Shown one piece after another: positions 1 through 8,683 of a stretch of DNA of 64,000 bases. Under the pieces are notes generated by a model. The model made no database searches and was not told the origin of the DNA. It saw only the letters and a program-made list of their open reading frames with translations. The stretch comes from JACRLW01 sp046349595. Lineage in GTDB: Bacteria; Planctomycetota; UBA1135; UBA2386. The position numbers were made by a program, and so were the translations under genes. Position 1 is the first letter of the stretch. Every line of letters begins with the position of its first letter. The stretch lies in the NCBI GenBank assembly GCA_046349595.1, contig JAXMCA010000001.1, positions 558,001 to 622,000 of the forward strand. The letters are read 5' to 3'.

Positions 1-1696
1 GCTTCTCGAACAGCACGGTGCCGATCTGAGCCGGTGAGTTGAGGTTGAAGGCTTCCCCGGCCCGTTCGTGGATGCGCGTCTCCAGCTTGTGGATCTCGGC
101 GCGCATGCGCTTGCCGAGCTCGCGAAGGTGATCGACGTCGAGACGGATGCCCTCGCGCTCCATGTCGAGCAGCACCGGCACGAGCGGCATCTCGAGTCCG
201 TCGAACAGGTCGCGCAGACCGGCGGCTCCGAGTTCGGGCTCCATCCGCTCGCGCAGGCGCCAGGTGAAATCGGCATCCTCCGCCGCGTAGCGACCGGCGA
301 GATCGATGTCGACCTGGTCGAAGGTCTTCTGTTGCTTGCCGGTGCCGAGCAGTTCAGTCGTCGCGATCTTCTTGTAGTCGAAGTAGCGCAGCGCGAGCGC
401 ATCGAGGTTGTGCGCCGCGATTCCGGGGACCAGGAGGTACGACGCCAGCATGGTGTCGAACTCGAGTCCACGGACCGTGATGCCCGCGTTGCGGAACACG
501 TGCATGTCGTACTTCGCGTTCTGTCCGGTCTTGAGGAGCTCCTCGTCCTCCAGGATCGGGCGCAGCGTCTCGATCAGCTCCTTCCGTCCGCCCGGGAGGA
601 CCGGCGGATCGAGGTTGAACGGGACGTAGAAGGCGAGGCCGCTGCGCCACGCGAGCGACACGCCGACCAGTTCGGCCTTCATCGGGTCGAGGCTGGTGGT
701 CTCGGTGTCGACCGCGAATCGCCGGGACCTGCGCAGTTCGGCGAGCAGATGCTCGAGCTCGGTCGCGTTGCGCACGATGCGGTAGTCCTGCTCGCCGACG
801 TCGGGCTTGGCGTCGCCGACCTCTCGCGCCAGCGATTCGAACTCGAGTTCCTTGAACAGCGCGCGCATCGCCGCGGGGTCGGGGTGCGCGGGAGGCAGAT
901 CCGTCGCGCGGTGGTCGACGGGGACATCGGTGCGGATCGTGACGAGGTGCCGCGACAGGTCGGCGAGTTCGCGATTCTCCCGCAGTGACTTCTGGATCGA
1001 CGGGGGCTTCACCTCGTCGAGGCGGGAGTACACCTGCTCGAGCGATCCGAACTCCGCGATCAGCTTGGCGGCCGTCTTCTCGCCGACGCGCGGCACGCCG
1101 GGGACGTTGTCCGACGAATCGCCCATCAGCGCCAGCAGGTCGATCATCGCCTCGGGAGCCACGCCGAAGCGCTGGCGCACCCCGTCGCGATCGATGATCT
1201 CCGGAGCGGTGGTGCTGCTGCGCAGGTTCCACAGCCGGATCCGGTCGTCGACGAGCTGCGCGAAGTCCTTGTCGCCGGTGACGATGAAGACGTCCATCCC
1301 GGCGTCGCGCCCCTGCACGGCGAGCGTGCCGATCACGTCGTCCGCCTCGTGTCCCTCGCTGTGCACCACCGGGATCCCATAGGCCTCGACGACCCTGCGG
1401 ATGTCGTCGAACTGCGCGACCATCTCCTCGGGCGCCTTCTCGCGCGTCGACTTGTACTCGGGATAGATGCGGGTGCGCTCGAGGTCCTCGCGCGCGCCGT
1501 CGAAGGCGACGGCGATGCAATCCGGCTTCTCGCGCTGGAGCAGGGAACGCAGCGTGATGGTGAAACCGAAGGTCGCACCGGTGGGGTGGCCGTCCTTGCG
1601 ATTGAGTCCGCCGCGGGAGCTGGACTGGAACGCGAAGAACGAGCGGTACGCGAGGGCGGTGCCGTCGATCAGGAACAGGCGCTTCCTGGTCGTCAT
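1..1696 (-). CDS. polA: DNA polymerase I, N-terminal 565 residues (3' end beyond window)
   Basis: DNA polymerase I fills gaps and removes RNA primers and damaged strands in replication and repair. The frame reads without a stop from ATG at 1696 to the window edge, so the polymerase domain is almost wholly missing from view. The first ~290 residues are the 5' nuclease domain (start MTTRKRLFLIDGTALAYRS, GDKDFAQLV and GDSSDNVPGV motifs). The 3'-5' exonuclease domain keeps its catalytic motifs: DTET near residue 329, NAKYD near 392 and YAAED near 468, so proofreading looks intact. The last visible part, FNLNSPAQIGTVLFEK near residue 549, opens the polymerase domain. A GGAGG Shine-Dalgarno lies 8 bases before the ATG. 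It is the last gene of a recJ-DUF368-polA run. Identification is near certain; only completeness is unknown. Confidence 0.96.
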   Translation of the reverse strand, partial: MTTRKRLFLIDGTALAYRSFFAFQSSSRGGLNRKDGHPTGATFGFTITLRSLLQREKPDCIAVAFDGAREDLERTRIYPEYKSTREKAPEEMVAQFDDIRRVVEAYGIPVVHSEGHEADDVIGTLAVQGRDAGMDVFIVTGDKDFAQLVDDRIRLWNLRSSTTAPEIIDRDGVRQRFGVAPEAMIDLLALMGDSSDNVPGVPRVGEKTAAKLIAEFGSLEQVYSRLDEVKPPSIQKSLRENRELADLSRHLVTIRTDVPVDHRATDLPPAHPDPAAMRALFKELEFESLAREVGDAKPDVGEQDYRIVRNATELEHLLAELRRSRRFAVDTETTSLDPMKAELVGVSLAWRSGLAFYVPFNLDPPVLPGGRKELIETLRPILEDEELLKTGQNAKYDMHVFRNAGITVRGLEFDTMLASYLLVPGIAAHNLDALALRYFDYKKIATTELLGTGKQQKTFDQVDIDLAGRYAAEDADFTWRLRERMEPELGAAGLRDLFDGLEMPLVPVLLDMEREGIRLDVDHLRELGKRMRAEIHKLETRIHERAGEAFNLNSPAQIGTVLFEK

Positions 1697-1727
1697 CGCC
1701 GCGACCTCCGTCGGGCCGCTCCGGCTG

Positions 1728-2660
1728 TCAGTGATGCGCGTGGCGTGCCGCCCACTTCTCGAGGGCGAGGACCGCGAAGCCGGCGACCACGGCGCAGAGG
1801 ACGGTGATCCATGTGCCCGATGATCCGAGGTCGGGCCACAGGTTGTCGAAGCTCTTGTGCTCGAAGTTCTCGATCTGCGGGGTCGCGTCGACCTGGAACG
1901 GCCAGATCTTCCGCAGGGACCCGAGCATGAAGCCGGCGAGCACGGCCATGGTCGGCGCGTGGTGGTCCCGCAACAGCCACTTGAGGACGCGGCTGAAGGA
2001 CAGGATTCCGACCAACGCACCCGCGACGAACGCCACCACGATGCCGATGTCGTGTGCCACGAACTCGAGGTGGGAGAACTTCTTGAGCACGCCCGTGACC
2101 TCGTAGTACTCGCCGAGGATCAACAGGATGAACGCGCCGCTGATGCCCGGCAGGATCATGGCGCAGATCGCGATCGCGCCGCAGAAGAACAGCCAGGGCA
2201 TGCCGCGCGGCGGGTTCTCGAACACCGGCAGTCCGACCAGCCAGTAGGCGAACACGCCGCCGGCGAGCAGCATGACGACCAGCTTGGCCGACCACCTGCC
2301 GACTTGGGCCGTCACCAGCCAGGTCGAGGCGAGGATCATCCCGAAGAACGAGGACAGCGTGCGTTCGCGATGGTGCTCGAGCAGGAAGTGCATCGTGCTG
2401 CCCAGCGCGAGCAGCGCGGTCGCGATGCCCGCGAGCAGGAACACGAGGAAGCGCAGGTCGACATGCACGGCAGCGCGCTTGAACTCACCCCTGGCGACGA
2501 GGCGCACACCCTGCATGTCGAAGCGGCTGATCGCACCGACCAGGCGTTCGTAGATGCCGAGGATCAGCGCGACGGTTCCCCCGGACACGCCGGGGACGAT
2601 GTCGGCGCAGCCCATCAGGAGACCGCGCAGGAACTGAAGAGCGTCGGAGCGGGCGATCAA
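1728..2660 (-). CDS. DUF368 family membrane protein, probable polyprenyl-phosphate transporter
   Basis: Multi-pass membrane protein of 310 residues with the DUF368 signature near its N-terminus (LLMGCADIVPGVSGGTVAL) and a second related segment (MILPGISGAFILLILG) in the middle, the usual internal duplication of the family. DUF368 proteins (PopT type) have been shown in other bacteria to return undecaprenyl phosphate across the membrane for envelope synthesis; that role is inferred here from family membership. The start is a TTG at 2660 preceded by AAGGA about ten bases upstream; no in-frame ATG fits the family start better. It lies 30 bases after recJ and 31 before polA on the same strand, so the three are probably cotranscribed. 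Confidence 0.85.
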   Translation of the reverse strand: MIARSDALQFLRGLLMGCADIVPGVSGGTVALILGIYERLVGAISRFDMQGVRLVARGEFKRAAVHVDLRFLVFLLAGIATALLALGSTMHFLLEHHRERTLSSFFGMILASTWLVTAQVGRWSAKLVVMLLAGGVFAYWLVGLPVFENPPRGMPWLFFCGAIAICAMILPGISGAFILLILGEYYEVTGVLKKFSHLEFVAHDIGIVVAFVAGALVGILSFSRVLKWLLRDHHAPTMAVLAGFMLGSLRKIWPFQVDATPQIENFEHKSFDNLWPDLGSSGTWITVLCAVVAGFAVLALEKWAARHAHH

Positions 2661-2690
2661 GCGATTGACTTCCTTGCGACTGCGCCTCGA

Positions 2691-4418
2691 TCAGGACGAG
2701 GCGCGGCCCGGGTGGTGCTCGATCACGCGCGCGACGATGAGCTCGACCGGTCCGTCCTCGACGCGCATCGCGAGTCGCGGGCTGTGGATCAGATCGAAGC
2801 GGTCGGTCAGGTTGCGCACCATCTCGAAGTGGCGCTCGCCGGCGCGCATCCGCACCGGGCGCAGCGTCCCGTCCTGCGCGACCCTGAAGCGCAGATCGCC
2901 GGTGCGGCCGTCGAGCATCGGAGTGCCGACCAGGCGCACGCCGCGGGTGAAGAACAGCGGACGAGGGTTGCCGGTGCCGAAGGGTCCGAGCTGGTCGAGG
3001 CAGCGCACGTCGCGCGGTTCGAGCTCGGCGAGGGTGACCAGTCCATCGAGTTCGGCAGCCGCAGGTGGTTGCAGCACCTGGTCGGCGACCGCGTTGATCG
3101 CGATCCGGAACTCCTCGAGGCGATCGCGACGGATCTCGAGTCCCGCCGCCGCCGCGTGTCCGCCGTAGCTCTCGAGCAGGTGCCCGCAGGCGCGCATCGC
3201 CTCGCGAAGGTGGATGCCGCCCGGCGAGCGTCCGGAGCCGCGGCCGATCTCGCCGTCGAAGGAGACCAGGATCGACGGCCTGCCTGTTGCCTCCGCGAGG
3301 CGCGCCGCCACGATGCCGAGCACACCCGGGTGCCAGTCGTCGCCGCCGAGCACCAGCACCTTGTCGTTGCGCTCCTCCGCCTCGCGGCGCACGCGTTCGA
3401 CCAGTTCACGCTCGACCTTGCGCCGGTGCTCGTTGTGGCGCTCGAGCACCTTCGCCGCCTCCTGCGCCTCCTGGTAGCCGCGCGCCGACAACAGCTGCAC
3501 CGCCTCCAGGGCGTTGCCCATGCGGCCGGCGGCGTTGATCAGCGGCGCGATGCGGAAGGCGACGTCTTCCGCCTCGGGCGAGCGGTTCGACAGCCCGGCG
3601 CTGTCGAGCAAGGCCCGGATGCCGGGGTTGCGGCTGACGGCGAGCGCGCGCAGGCCGTGGAACACCATCGCGCGGTTCTCGCCGCGCAGGGGGGCGACGT
3701 CGGCGATCGTTCCGAGCGCCACCAGCGCCATCGAATCGACCAGGAACTGGCGGAACTCGTCGCTCTGGCGGCGGCCCTGTGAGAACACCTGGGCGACGGC
3801 GGCGGCGAGCCGGAAGGCCACTCCGCATCCGGCGAGGTCGCGATCGGGGTATCCGGCGCCCGGCAGGCGTGGGTTGAGGACCGCGTAGGCGGGGGCGACG
3901 TTGTCGGAGGTGCCGTGGTGGTCGGTGACCACGACGTCGCATCCCGCCGCCTGGATCCGCGCGATCGTGTCGCAGGCATTGGTGCCGTTGTCGACCGAGA
4001 TGCACAACGTGAAGCCGCCGTCCTGGATGGCGCGCACCGAGGTCTCGGTGAAGGAGTAGCCGGCGCGGCGGTCGGGGATGTAGGCCCGCGCGTCGACCTC
4101 CATCAGGGCCAGGAACTGGGTCAGCAGGACCGTCCCGCTGATGCCATCGACGTCGTAGTCGCCGTGGATCAGGATCCGTTCGCCGCGGTGGATCGCGCTC
4201 CGGATGCGGTCGACGGCCCGCTCCATCTGCGTGAAGGTGAAGGGGTCGGCGAGCGAGGAGAGGTCGGGCCGCAGGATCATGCGCGCCCGGTCGATGTCAT
4301 CGCAGCCGCGTGCGAGCAGCACGCGGGCGAGCAGATCACTCTGCCCGAGCGTCCGCGCCAGCGCTCGCTCGCGAGGGTCCGGATCGGGCACTCGGCACGG
4401 CAAGCGCTCCAGCGACAT
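2691..4418 (-). CDS. recJ: single-stranded-DNA-specific exonuclease RecJ
   Basis: RecJ degrades single-stranded DNA 5' to 3' in RecF-pathway recombination and in mismatch and base-excision repair. The 575-residue length is normal for the family. The DHH phosphoesterase motifs are present: HGDYDVDGISG near residue 86 and VTDHHGTSD near 164, both metal-binding, followed by the DHHA1 domain with GIVAARLAEATGRPSI and GRGSGRS in the C-terminal half, then an OB-like domain. The ATG at 4418 lies 28 bases from the divergent selA ATG. A TACCAT hexamer ends 7 bases before the start codon and could be a -10 box for a nearly leaderless transcript. It heads a minus-strand run with the DUF368 gene and polA. 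Confidence 0.96.
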   Translation of the reverse strand: MSLERLPCRVPDPDPRERALARTLGQSDLLARVLLARGCDDIDRARMILRPDLSSLADPFTFTQMERAVDRIRSAIHRGERILIHGDYDVDGISGTVLLTQFLALMEVDARAYIPDRRAGYSFTETSVRAIQDGGFTLCISVDNGTNACDTIARIQAAGCDVVVTDHHGTSDNVAPAYAVLNPRLPGAGYPDRDLAGCGVAFRLAAAVAQVFSQGRRQSDEFRQFLVDSMALVALGTIADVAPLRGENRAMVFHGLRALAVSRNPGIRALLDSAGLSNRSPEAEDVAFRIAPLINAAGRMGNALEAVQLLSARGYQEAQEAAKVLERHNEHRRKVERELVERVRREAEERNDKVLVLGGDDWHPGVLGIVAARLAEATGRPSILVSFDGEIGRGSGRSPGGIHLREAMRACGHLLESYGGHAAAAGLEIRRDRLEEFRIAINAVADQVLQPPAAAELDGLVTLAELEPRDVRCLDQLGPFGTGNPRPLFFTRGVRLVGTPMLDGRTGDLRFRVAQDGTLRPVRMRAGERHFEMVRNLTDRFDLIHSPRLAMRVEDGPVELIVARVIEHHPGRASS

Positions 4419-4425
4419 CGCGGCT

Positions 4426-4431
4426 ATGGTA
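4426..4431 (-). promoter_or_regulatory. candidate -10 box for recJ (TACCAT)
   Basis: On the minus strand TACCAT ends 7 bases before the recJ ATG. The opposite strand reads TATGGT at 4425-4430, so the hexamer is nearly symmetrical in the 28-base divergent gap and could serve selA too. No good -35 box is visible. The same spacing recurs at several other genes in the window. Confidence 0.4.
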
Positions 4432-4446
4432 GCGACGTCGCGGACG

Positions 4447-5805
4447 ATGGACAGAATCGAAGGTCACGACGTCGCCGACCGAATGCGGTCGCTTCCCGCG
4501 GTCGATGCGCTCGCGCGCGATCCGCGTCTCGCCGATCTCCCGCCACGTGCGGTGGTCCGCGAAGCGCGGGCGCTGATCGCCGGTTGGCGCGAGCGTCTCC
4601 AGCACGGCCACCCGGTCGAGACGGACGCCGTGGTCCCGCAACTGCGCGAGAGGATCCTGGCGTGTCTCGCCGTCCGGCACCGTCGCGTGATCAACGGCAC
4701 CGGGATCGTGCTCCACACCGGACTCGGCCGTGCTCCCTTGTGCGATGCGGCACGCCGCGCGGTGCAGTCCGCGGCGGGGTACGCCGTGGTCGAGGTCGAT
4801 CCGTCCACCGCTGTGCGCAACCAGCGCGAAGAGGCGGTCGCCGCGCTGTTGTGCGGGATCACCGGTGCGGGAGGCGCGCTGGTCGTCAACAACAACGCGG
4901 CGGCGGTCAATCTCACGCTGCGTGCGCTCGCGCGCGACCGGGAGGTGGTCGTCTCGCGCGGTGAGCAGGTCGAGATCGGCGGCGGTTTCCGCATGCCGGA
5001 CGTGATGGCCGAAGCCGGCTGTCGCATGGTCGAGGTCGGGACCACCAACCGGACCCACCGCGCCGACTACCAGCGCGCGCTCGGGGGCGACACCGCGATG
5101 CTGCTCAAGGTCCATCCGAGCAACTTCCGGGTGCTCGGCTTCCACACGGCGGTGTCGGCGCGCGAACTCGTCGAGCTGGCGCATCCGCGCGGCGTTCCGG
5201 TGTTCGAGGATCTCGGCTCCGGTCTGCTGTGCGAGTCGCCCCCCGCGGCGCTGCGCGACGAGCCCACCGTGCAGGACAGCCTCGCCGCGGGTGTCGACCT
5301 GTGCGCCTTCTCGGGCGACAAGCTGCTCGGCGGTCCGCAGGCCGGGATCCTGCTCGGGTCGCGCGACCTCGTCGCACGGGTCCGCGCCCATCCGCTGTAC
5401 CGCGCCTTCCGTTGCGACAAGCTGACCCTGGCCGCGCTCGAGGCGACGCTCGCCGTGTATCGCGATGGCGACCCGCTCGCCGAGATCCCCGTGCTGCGAG
5501 CCATTCATCGGTCGGTCGATGCGCTGCGGGGGGTCGCGGAATGCCTCGCTGCGGGGATTCCCGGCAGCACTGTCCAGGCGAGTGAGTCCTTCGCCGGCAG
5601 CGGCGCGAATCCCGCGCGTGCGATGCCGTCGTTCGCGGTCACGCTTGCGGATCGCGACGATCTCGCGCGTCGCCTGCGCCGATGCGGCGAGGTTCCGGTC
5701 TTCGCGCGTGTCGAGGGCGGCCGGATCTGGCTCGACGCCCGCACGCTCGCCGACGAGGATCTCGGCGAGGTCGCCGGAATCGTCCGGCGAGCCCTCGCAA
5801 ACTGA
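4447..5805 (+). CDS. selA: L-seryl-tRNA(Sec) selenium transferase
   Basis: SelA converts seryl-tRNA(Sec) to selenocysteinyl-tRNA(Sec) using selenophosphate and pyridoxal phosphate. The 452-residue protein (E. coli about 463) carries the N-terminal selenocysteine-synthase domain (LPAVDALARDPRLADLP), the INGTGIVLHTGLGRAPL segment, and the PLP lysine in FSGDKLLGGPQAG at residue 292. The open frame continues upstream, but that part overlaps recJ on the other strand; ATG 4447 gives the family-like start MDRIEGHDVADRMRSLPAVD. The stop is 11 bases before the selD start, so selA-selD form an operon that makes and uses selenophosphate. selB and tRNA-Sec (selC) are not in the window. Confidence 0.95.
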   Translation: MDRIEGHDVADRMRSLPAVDALARDPRLADLPPRAVVREARALIAGWRERLQHGHPVETDAVVPQLRERILACLAVRHRRVINGTGIVLHTGLGRAPLCDAARRAVQSAAGYAVVEVDPSTAVRNQREEAVAALLCGITGAGGALVVNNNAAAVNLTLRALARDREVVVSRGEQVEIGGGFRMPDVMAEAGCRMVEVGTTNRTHRADYQRALGGDTAMLLKVHPSNFRVLGFHTAVSARELVELAHPRGVPVFEDLGSGLLCESPPAALRDEPTVQDSLAAGVDLCAFSGDKLLGGPQAGILLGSRDLVARVRAHPLYRAFRCDKLTLAALEATLAVYRDGDPLAEIPVLRAIHRSVDALRGVAECLAAGIPGSTVQASESFAGSGANPARAMPSFAVTLADRDDLARRLRRCGEVPVFARVEGGRIWLDARTLADEDLGEVAGIVRRALAN

Positions 5806-5816
5806 ACGACGACGAG

Positions 5817-6878
5817 ATGGATGCCGACGACAGGCGACTCACCCGCTGGTCCTGCGCCGCGGGTTGAGCTGCAAAGCTCTCGCAGGAGGGCCTCGGTGAG
5901 GTCCTGGCGCGGCTCGGCCCGATGAGCCATCCGAACCTCCTCGCCGGCACGGACGGCTTCGAGGATGCGGGGATCTACCGTCTCGACGCGGAGCGCGCGC
6001 TCGTCGTCACCACCGACTTCTTCCCGCCGATCGTCGACGATCCGCGCTGGTTCGGTCGCATCGCCGCGGCCAATGCGCTGTCCGACGTCTTCGCGATGGG
6101 TGGCGAGGTGCTGACCGCGCTGAACATCGTGTGTTGGCCTGCCGAACTCGATCTCGCCCTGCTCGGCGAGGTGCTCGCCGGGGGACTCGAGAAGGTGCGC
6201 GAGGCAGGTGGTGCGCTGGCCGGCGGACACTCGGTGCGCGACAACGAGATCAAGTACGGCCTGGCGGTGACCGGGATCGTGCATCCGGAGCGCTTCTGGC
6301 GGAACGGTGGCGCGCAGGAGGGCGACGTCGTGATCCTCACCAAGCCGCTCGGCATGGGCACCGTGTCGACCGCGATCAAGAAGGGCATGGTCGACGGCGA
6401 CGGCGAACTGGTGCGTCGCGCGATGGAGCAGATGGCGACGCTGAACCTCGGCGCGTCGCGCGCGGTGCTCGATCTCGTCCCGCATGCGGCAACCGACGTC
6501 ACCGGCTTCGGGCTCGTCGGTCACGGTCGCGAGATGGCGGATGCGGCGCGGCTCACGCTGTCGATCGACGCGGGCGCCGTGCCGCACTTCCCGGGCGCGC
6601 TCGATCTGGCGCGCGCGGGCGCGGTGTCGGGTGGGGGCAAGCGCGCGCGTCAGGCGCTCGCGCGGCAGGTCGAGATCGATCCGGGCATCGACGCGGCGCT
6701 GCTCGACGCGCTGTTCGACGCGGAGACCTCCGGTGGTCTGCTGCTCGCCTTTCCGGAGCGCGACGTCGAACGAGCGGTGCAGCGACTGCGCGACGCCGGC
6801 ACTCCATGCGCCGCGATCCTCGGCCGCTTCGAGCGTCGTGGCTCCGTGCCGGTGCGGCTGCGCGCCGCGGGCGGCTGA
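5817..6878 (+). CDS. selD: selenide, water dikinase; selenocysteine-containing (UGA at codon 17)
   Basis: SelD makes selenophosphate, the selenium donor for SelA, from selenide and ATP. From ATG 5817 the frame reads a normal SelD N-terminus (RLTRWSCAAG), then an in-frame TGA at 5865-5867, then AAKLSQEGLGEVLARLG and the rest of the enzyme to 6878 (353 residues). The TGA is codon 17 and Lys follows at codon 20, the same positions as catalytic Cys17 and Lys20 in E. coli SelD, and many SelD enzymes carry Sec at 17. A hairpin with a G-starting loop sits 27 bases after the TGA. Starting at ATG 5922 instead would remove the catalytic residue and the glycine-rich N-terminus. Lower domains (TTDFFPPIVDDP, ANALSDVFAMGG, TDVTGFGLVGHG, ETSGGLLL) are typical. 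UGA decoding as Sec is inferred from position and context. Confidence 0.93.
5881..5909 (+). promoter_or_regulatory. candidate bacterial SECIS hairpin in selD mRNA
   Basis: Just after the selD UGA (5865-5867) the RNA can fold as follows: 5883-5887 pairs with 5902-5906, a GGG bulge at 5888-5890, then 5891-5894 pairs with 5898-5901, closing a three-base GGU loop at 5895-5897. Bases 5881-5882 can extend the stem with 5908-5909 past a bulged G. The loop begins 27 bases after the UGA and starts with G, as bacterial SECIS elements recognised by SelB do. It lies inside the coding sequence, the usual bacterial arrangement. Confidence 0.75.
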
Positions 6879-6880
6879 CG

Positions 6881-7837
6881 TCAGCGCTTGCCGGCGACGC
6901 CGAGCAGCTTGCGCGCTGTGTCGTCGAGTTCCGGCGCGTCAGTCGCGCCGTGCTTGCTGAAGGTCACCTCGAAGTGCATCGCCGAGGTCGAGGAGTCCAC
7001 GCCGCGCACCGGGAGACCGGACTTGTAGATGCGCTTGCCGTCGGCATCGCGCTCCTGGACCTTCTCCTCGGGCTGGTCGTCACCGGCGTCGGCGCCGTTG
7101 ACCTGGAACTGAACGTTCCCCGGGACCTCGCTCTCCTGGTAGGCGCTGGCCTTGATGCGATTGCAGAGTCCGGTGGAGGTGTCGATCCACAGCGCGACGT
7201 CGACGGTGAGTTCCGGCAGGTCGGCGCTGCCGTGCGCGTTGCCGCCGCCGAGCATGATCATGCCGCCCATGCTGCGCACGTTCGGCAGGCCGCCGCCGAG
7301 CACCAGATCGCACGCAGCTTCGCCGGTGAAGGTTGCCGTGATCACGCGGCAGTCCTTCTCGCGCCACTTGGTGTTCTCCTCGCGGAGATCCGCTCCGTCG
7401 CCGCCGACCTCGGCGAGGCGGTCGAAGAACACCGCCGGGTCGAAGAGGAACGGCAGGCCCGTGCCGAGGGCATCGACACCGCGCCGCGGAAGCCACTTCC
7501 CGCCGCTCTCGCGAGCGACCATGCGCTCGCCGCGGATGACCACTTCCTGCTCGTCCTCGCCGAGCTTCGCGCCGAGCAGGTCGCCGACGCGTGAACCGTT
7601 GACCTCGGTCTCGCGGGCCGAGGCGGGCATCATCTTGGCGAAGCGGCGCGTCATCGCCGCGTCCTGCTCCTCGAAGCTCTTGAAGCTGAGGCTGCCGAGC
7701 GCCTGCATCTTCGACGCGACCTCGGCGAAGGGGTTGGTCTTCTTCGGCGCTGCGGCGGCATCGTCCTGGCCGGCGGCGAGCGCGGCGAACAGGGCGAGTG
7801 CGGAGACGGTGCGGAGGGTGACGGACGACGACGTCAT
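6881..7837 (-). CDS. predicted secreted protein, function unknown
   Basis: Not recognised as a known family. From ATG 7837 the 318-residue product starts with a signal peptide (TVSALALFAALAAGQ), so it is probably exported. The mature part is acidic and soluble-looking, with no clear repeats, membrane segments or catalytic motif; a glycine-rich stretch (GGMIMLGGGNAHG) sits in the second half. An in-frame ATG at 7846 and a TTG at 7888 are alternative starts; 7837 gives the most typical signal peptide. It lies downstream of rbfA on the same strand across a 112-base gap and ends 2 bases from the convergent selD stop, leaving no room for a terminator between them. Confidence 0.7.
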   Translation of the reverse strand: MTSSSVTLRTVSALALFAALAAGQDDAAAAPKKTNPFAEVASKMQALGSLSFKSFEEQDAAMTRRFAKMMPASARETEVNGSRVGDLLGAKLGEDEQEVVIRGERMVARESGGKWLPRRGVDALGTGLPFLFDPAVFFDRLAEVGGDGADLREENTKWREKDCRVITATFTGEAACDLVLGGGLPNVRSMGGMIMLGGGNAHGSADLPELTVDVALWIDTSTGLCNRIKASAYQESEVPGNVQFQVNGADAGDDQPEEKVQERDADGKRIYKSGLPVRGVDSSTSAMHFEVTFSKHGATDAPELDDTARKLLGVAGKR

Positions 7838-7949
7838 GGTTTGCATGATGACCTGGAGGAATCGGTGGCGCCGCGGGACGGACAACAAGTTGTTTTACTC
7901 CGTGCACTCCACTCCCTCCCGAGCCCGGGATCGCCGGCTGGTTCGGGGC

Positions 7950-8357
7950 TCAGGGCTGTCGCGGCTGGTCGGGCGACTCCGGGGCGACTTCGGGCGGAGC
8001 CTGCGGTGCCGGGCGTTCCTCGCGCAGCTCCTGGAGGATGCTGTCGATCCGCATCGCGCCCTCGATGCCGTCGTCATGCACGAACTTGATGCGCGGCATG
8101 GTCCGGGTGCGCAGCATCGGGGCGACCTCGCGCTGCACGAAACCGGCGGCCCGCGCGAGCACCTGGGCGCTCTGCGTCTGCGCGTTCGGGCCGCCCAGCG
8201 CCGACCAGAACACGAGGCAGACCTGCAGGTCCTTGTCGACCTTCACACGCGTGATCGTGATCATGCCACGCTTCGGATCGGCGAGATCCTGGTCGACGAT
8301 CTCGGCGATGCGCTCCTTGAGGAGCGACTCGACCCGGCGTTGGCGGCGTTCGTTCAT
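7950..8357 (-). CDS. rbfA: 30S ribosome-binding factor A
   Basis: RbfA binds immature 30S subunits and assists 16S rRNA 5'-end maturation, notably in the cold. The 135-residue protein matches the family over its length: NERRQRRVESLLKERIAEIV at the start, the beta strand GMITITRVKVDKDLQ, and the KH-like C-terminal RTRTMPRIKFVHDDG. The start codon overlaps the stop of the upstream DUF503 gene by four bases (ATGA), so the two are translationally coupled. It is the last gene of the nusA-infB-ylxP-rbfA cluster, a conserved bacterial order. Confidence 0.95.
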   Translation of the reverse strand: MNERRQRRVESLLKERIAEIVDQDLADPKRGMITITRVKVDKDLQVCLVFWSALGGPNAQTQSAQVLARAAGFVQREVAPMLRTRTMPRIKFVHDDGIEGAMRIDSILQELREERPAPQAPPEVAPESPDQPRQP

Positions 8358-8644
8358 CGGGGGCGGAGGATCTCCAGTTCGTGCTCTTCGAGGCGGGCGT
8401 CGCGGAACTCGTCGAGCCAGTCGATCAGCTTGTCGAGGGCGCCGTTCAGGTAGGCGACGTCGTTGCCGACGATCGATGCTCCGAAGGTCGCGGTGTTGCA
8501 GTCGTCGAGGTCTTCGACCTCGGCGATCGAGACGTTGAACTCACGGCGCATGCGGTCCTTCAGGGCACGCACCACCGAGCGCTTGTCCTTCAGCGATTCC
8601 GCGTGGGGGATCGCCATCGTGAACTGAAGGACACCGATGAACAT
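8354..8644 (-). CDS. DUF503 family protein, YlxP-like
   Basis: A 96-residue protein of the DUF503 family (YlxP in Bacillus), found between infB and rbfA in many bacteria and thought to act in ribosome biogenesis or RNA binding. Family features are MFIGVLQFTMAIPHAESLKD at the start, KRSVVRALKDRMRREFNVS, and the conserved EVEDLDDCNTATFGASIVGN. ATG 8644 is chosen because family members start at this methionine; an upstream in-frame ATG at 8677 would add 11 residues of unlike sequence. Its stop overlaps the rbfA start by four bases; it starts 39 bases after the infB stop. Confidence 0.9.
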   Translation of the reverse strand: MFIGVLQFTMAIPHAESLKDKRSVVRALKDRMRREFNVSIAEVEDLDDCNTATFGASIVGNDVAYLNGALDKLIDWLDEFRDARLEEHELEILRPR

Positions 8645-8683
8645 GGCGCGAGCGCGCGTGACGGGCACGCGCGGCATCGGCGA

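Noticed and set aside
5922..6878. selD starting at ATG 5922
   Set aside because: It would lack the conserved N-terminus with residue 17 and Lys20; the upstream codons match SelD in frame across one TGA that fits selenocysteine.
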